8,490 nt of DNA, taken from Chlamydiia bacterium. GTDB lineage: Bacteria > Chlamydiota > Chlamydiia > Chlamydiales > Simkaniaceae. The DNA is taken from contig JAGROF010000047.1 in the NCBI GenBank assembly GCA_020440405.1, positions 1-8,490 on the forward strand, given 5' to 3'. Made by a program: the position numbers and the translations under genes. Under the pieces are notes generated by a model. That model was not told where the DNA came from, did no database searches, and was given only the letters and a program-made list of their open reading frames with translations. Below are positions 6,537 through 8,490 of this stretch, one piece after another. Every line of letters begins with the position of its first letter. Positions within the stretch are counted from its first letter, which is position 1.

Positions 6537-7750
6537 TGAGCACAAAGAAAGGAAGCGTCTTTGGAGGGACACTTCTCATTGTGGGAAGTTGTATTGGTGC
6601 AGGGATGTTGGGTCTCCCGATTTTAACAGGGATTCCTGGTTTTTTCCCTTCTCTTCTGATGTTTATCATTTCATGGGCATTCATGCTCATTACAGGAATT
6701 CTTATGGTGGAAATCATGGGGTGGTTTAAAAAACCGGTAAACTTGATTTCCATGGTTGAGAAAACACTCGGGCCATTAGGAAAGGTTCTCTGCTGGCTTC
6801 TTTACCTCTTTTTGTTTTATGCGCTTTTAGTCGCTTATATTTCGGCAAGTGGAAACCATACGTCTCTCTTTTTTCACAATGCTTTTCACCTTGCGATTCC
6901 AAACTGGTTAGGGTCTCTATTCTTTGTCATTGTCTTTGGGTGGATGGTTTATTTGGGAACGAAACCTGTCGATCATTTGAACCGTTATCTCATGATTGGG
7001 AAAATTGTCTCGTTTGTTCTTCTGGTTCTCTTAGGAATCGAATATGTTGTTCCCCGTCTCCTGCTCCATTGGCAACCCCAATACTCCTTCTATACGTTTC
7101 CGATTTTGATCATCTCTTTCGGATACCATAATATGATCCCCGTTCTGATGAAATATATGGACATGGATCGAAAACGGGTACGGCGAGCGATTATTACTGG
7201 GTCTCTTTTCACATGCGTAATCTATCTGATTTGGGAAATTGTTGCCCTGGGGATCTTACCTTATAGTGATGTGCTTCATAGTTTTAAGATTGATATCGAT
7301 GCCGCTCAGGCGATTCGTACCTATCTAGGATCTAATGTCATTGGTCATTCTGCTCAGAGTCTTGCGTTCTTTGCTATTTTAACCTCTTTTCTTGCACAGG
7401 CTTTGAGTTTAACGAACTTTCTGAGCGATGGTTTCAAGATTAAACACCGCGAGCGCGAATCGATAGGAATGTGCCTTCTTGCCCTCCTCCCCCCTCTTTG
7501 TTTTGCCCTGCTATTCCCCAATATCTTTTTTCAAGCGATTAACTTTGCCGGGGGAATCTGCGCGGTTGTGCTCTTTGGAATTCTCCCTGCGTTGATGGCT
7601 TGGATTGGTCGTTACCAACAAGGGCACCTCCTTAAAGATCGAGTTCCCGGAGGCCGCCCCCTCCTGATCATCATTCTTCTCGTTGCTGCGTTTATTTTCT
7701 TTGACCAGCTAACAACCATGTTAAATTTCCACATCTTCCCTAAACCCTAG
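6536..7750 (+). CDS. tyrP: TyrP-type aromatic amino acid permease (HAAAP family)
   Basis: Inner-membrane secondary transporter predicted to import tyrosine and/or tryptophan with a proton. At 404 residues it has the usual size for E. coli TyrP-like proteins. The N-terminus has the family signature in helix 1, GGTLLIVGSCIGAGMLGLP (10-28), followed by about ten more hydrophobic segments: roughly 37-60, 84-104, 126-141, 152-172, 184-204, 219-241, 274-294, 309-329, 334-356 and 376-394. SFGYHNMIPVL (194-204), followed by a charged stretch and an IIxGS helix, matches the conserved HAAAP region. Substrate cannot be read from the sequence; tryptophan-specific Mtr-like function is the main alternative. 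The ATG overlaps the thyX stop in TAATG, so it is likely translated by ribosomes finishing thyX, although the two functions are not obviously linked. Chlamydiae commonly carry tyrP homologues, consistent with import of host amino acids. Confidence 0.9.
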   Translation: MSTKKGSVFGGTLLIVGSCIGAGMLGLPILTGIPGFFPSLLMFIISWAFMLITGILMVEIMGWFKKPVNLISMVEKTLGPLGKVLCWLLYLFLFYALLVAYISASGNHTSLFFHNAFHLAIPNWLGSLFFVIVFGWMVYLGTKPVDHLNRYLMIGKIVSFVLLVLLGIEYVVPRLLLHWQPQYSFYTFPILIISFGYHNMIPVLMKYMDMDRKRVRRAIITGSLFTCVIYLIWEIVALGILPYSDVLHSFKIDIDAAQAIRTYLGSNVIGHSAQSLAFFAILTSFLAQALSLTNFLSDGFKIKHRERESIGMCLLALLPPLCFALLFPNIFFQAINFAGGICAVVLFGILPALMAWIGRYQQGHLLKDRVPGGRPLLIIILLVAAFIFFDQLTTMLNFHIFPKP

Positions 7751-7826
7751 GATTAAGAGAACGTTTCTAAGAGAAAACAAATTTATGTAGCGAAAAATTG
7801 AGTGGATCTTAAAAATGGAAGAATGA

Positions 7827-7853
7827 ATAAGAGGGCTCTAGTAGGTCTCTTAT
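7827..7853. repeat. Inverted repeat between tyrP and the last gene
   Basis: ATAAGAG (7827-7833) and CTCTTAT (7847-7853) are perfect 7-bp inverted arms around a 13-nt spacer. It could be part of the tyrP transcript end, or an operator near the -35 position of the downstream promoter. No T-run follows and the stem is A/T-rich, so it is not a convincing intrinsic terminator. The rest of 7751-7892 is AT-rich and holds no gene that I can support. Confidence 0.3.
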
Positions 7854-7872
7854 AGGTAAGAAATCCTTGTGA

Positions 7873-7881
7873 TGTTATAAT
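7873..7881 (+). promoter_or_regulatory. Extended -10 promoter for the last gene
   Basis: TGTTATAAT contains a perfect TATAAT (7876-7881) with the TG of an extended -10 element. The -35 position at 17-bp spacing (7853-7858, TAGGTA) matches only three of six bases, as extended -10 promoters tolerate. Transcription would begin about 7887-7889, only 4-6 nt before the ATG at 7893, giving a nearly leaderless message. Confidence 0.55.
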
Positions 7882-7892
7882 AAAATAAGTGT

Positions 7893-8490
7893 ATGAAGCT
7901 TCAAATTATCAATGTAGTATGGGGGGAAAAGTATATCAATACGTTTCTAGACCTATCACTTCCCACGCAGCTTTCTTCTGGAAATTTAAGAGAGTTATCT
8001 GAGAAGCCAGACTATATTATCTACACAAATGAGTCAGGAAAAGAGCAGATTAAAAGCTCGCGGATTTATCAAAGCCTTGAGGCTTCTGCGAGTGTGAATT
8101 TCAAATTAATCAAAATAGCCTCTGGAAAGTGTCCATTTAAAATCCTTTTGGAATCTCATTCAAACGCGATTAAAGAAGCCAATAGAAAAAATGCTCCCAT
8201 GGTTTTTCTGTCACCAGATTGCATCCTTTCGACAGGAGTGTTTACATACTGCGAGCAAGCTTTAATCAGGGGGACTCGCCTCATAGCAGTGTGCTCTTCA
8301 CGGATGTCTCTTGAAGCTTATCAAGAGGTTGTACAAGAAAAGAAGGCAAATAATCAAGAGGGGATTGTGGCCTGGTCACCTCAAGAACTGGCTGTGACAA
8401 CCATCAAGAATTTGCATTACCGAGCAAAATGCCTAATGATGTCCGAAGGAAATATTGGGGGGCATCCCAGTCATATGTATTGGAAACTGG
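7893..8490 (+). CDS. Putative glycosyltransferase-like protein, 5' part only
   Basis: The open frame from the ATG at 7893 runs to the window edge without a stop, giving the first 199 residues. It starts with a strand and loop, INVVWGEKYINTFLDLSLP (6-24), then LSSGNL (28-33) and a DYIIYTN strand (40-46). LSPDCILSTGVF (106-117) sits where GT-A-like sugar transferases place the acidic metal/nucleotide-sugar loop, after a stretch rich in Lys and Glu. Near the edge is HPSHMYWKL (191-199). I recall a family of uncharacterised bacterial proteins with the same VWG...SLP...GNL opening and an HPSHxYW motif, often beside surface-glycan genes. The function is therefore only suggested. There is no signal peptide or membrane segment. 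No Shine-Dalgarno precedes the ATG. The next in-frame ATG is about 100 codons later, so the start is fairly secure. It appears to have its own extended -10 promoter and to be separate from thyX-tyrP. Confidence 0.65.
   Translation, partial: MKLQIINVVWGEKYINTFLDLSLPTQLSSGNLRELSEKPDYIIYTNESGKEQIKSSRIYQSLEASASVNFKLIKIASGKCPFKILLESHSNAIKEANRKNAPMVFLSPDCILSTGVFTYCEQALIRGTRLIAVCSSRMSLEAYQEVVQEKKANNQEGIVAWSPQELAVTTIKNLHYRAKCLMMSEGNIGGHPSHMYWKL

Noticed and set aside
6454..6753. Antisense open frame across the thyX/tyrP junction
   Set aside because: Both plus-strand genes are clear and conserved here; the frame looks like a shadow.
7761..7778. Small inverted repeat TTTCT/AGAAA after tyrP as a terminator
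   Set aside because: Five A/T-rich pairs with no T-run; too weak to call.

Overview
This is an ordinary-looking chromosomal window. It carries six complete protein genes and a seventh cut off by the right edge, and I see no RNA genes, mobile elements or CRISPR. Gene content and protein style point to a member of the Chlamydiae, probably an environmental, Parachlamydiales-like lineage rather than Chlamydia itself. The main support is a double-length ThyX, a TyrP-type aromatic amino acid permease and a magnesium-type HemB. As I recall, thyX-like and hemB genes are also neighbours in Chlamydia trachomatis. The phylum is inferred from family knowledge; no rRNA or other phylogenetic marker is present.

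Layout. (1) 44-2182, plus strand: a YjbH-family outer-membrane lipid/polysaccharide-associated beta-barrel protein with a TTG start and a signal peptide. (2) 2179-4811, minus strand: a probable operon read right to left, lhgO (L-2-hydroxyglutarate oxidase), hemB (porphobilinogen synthase) and a SlyD-like FKBP prolyl isomerase. lhgO and hemB overlap by 70 nt, and the FKBP gene meets the YjbH gene tail to tail through one shared TTAA. (3) 4812-4901: a divergent control region with a short palindrome and a candidate thyX promoter. (4) 4902-7750, plus strand: thyX followed by a tyrP-like permease, joined by a TAATG stop/start overlap. (5) 7751-7892: an intergenic stretch with a weak inverted repeat and a strong extended -10 box. 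(6) 7893 to the edge: the N-terminal 199 residues of a putative glycosyltransferase-like protein.

The genes do not form one pathway. hemB feeds tetrapyrrole synthesis, thyX makes dTMP, lhgO removes L-2-hydroxyglutarate and passes electrons to FAD, tyrP imports tyrosine or tryptophan, and the flanking YjbH and glycosyltransferase-like genes may concern the cell surface. The most informative observations are: the split ThyX signature between the two halves of the tandem protein, the long out-of-frame lhgO/hemB overlap, the hairpin at the convergent YjbH/FKBP ends, and the near-leaderless start of the last gene. I found no clear evidence of a wholly new system.
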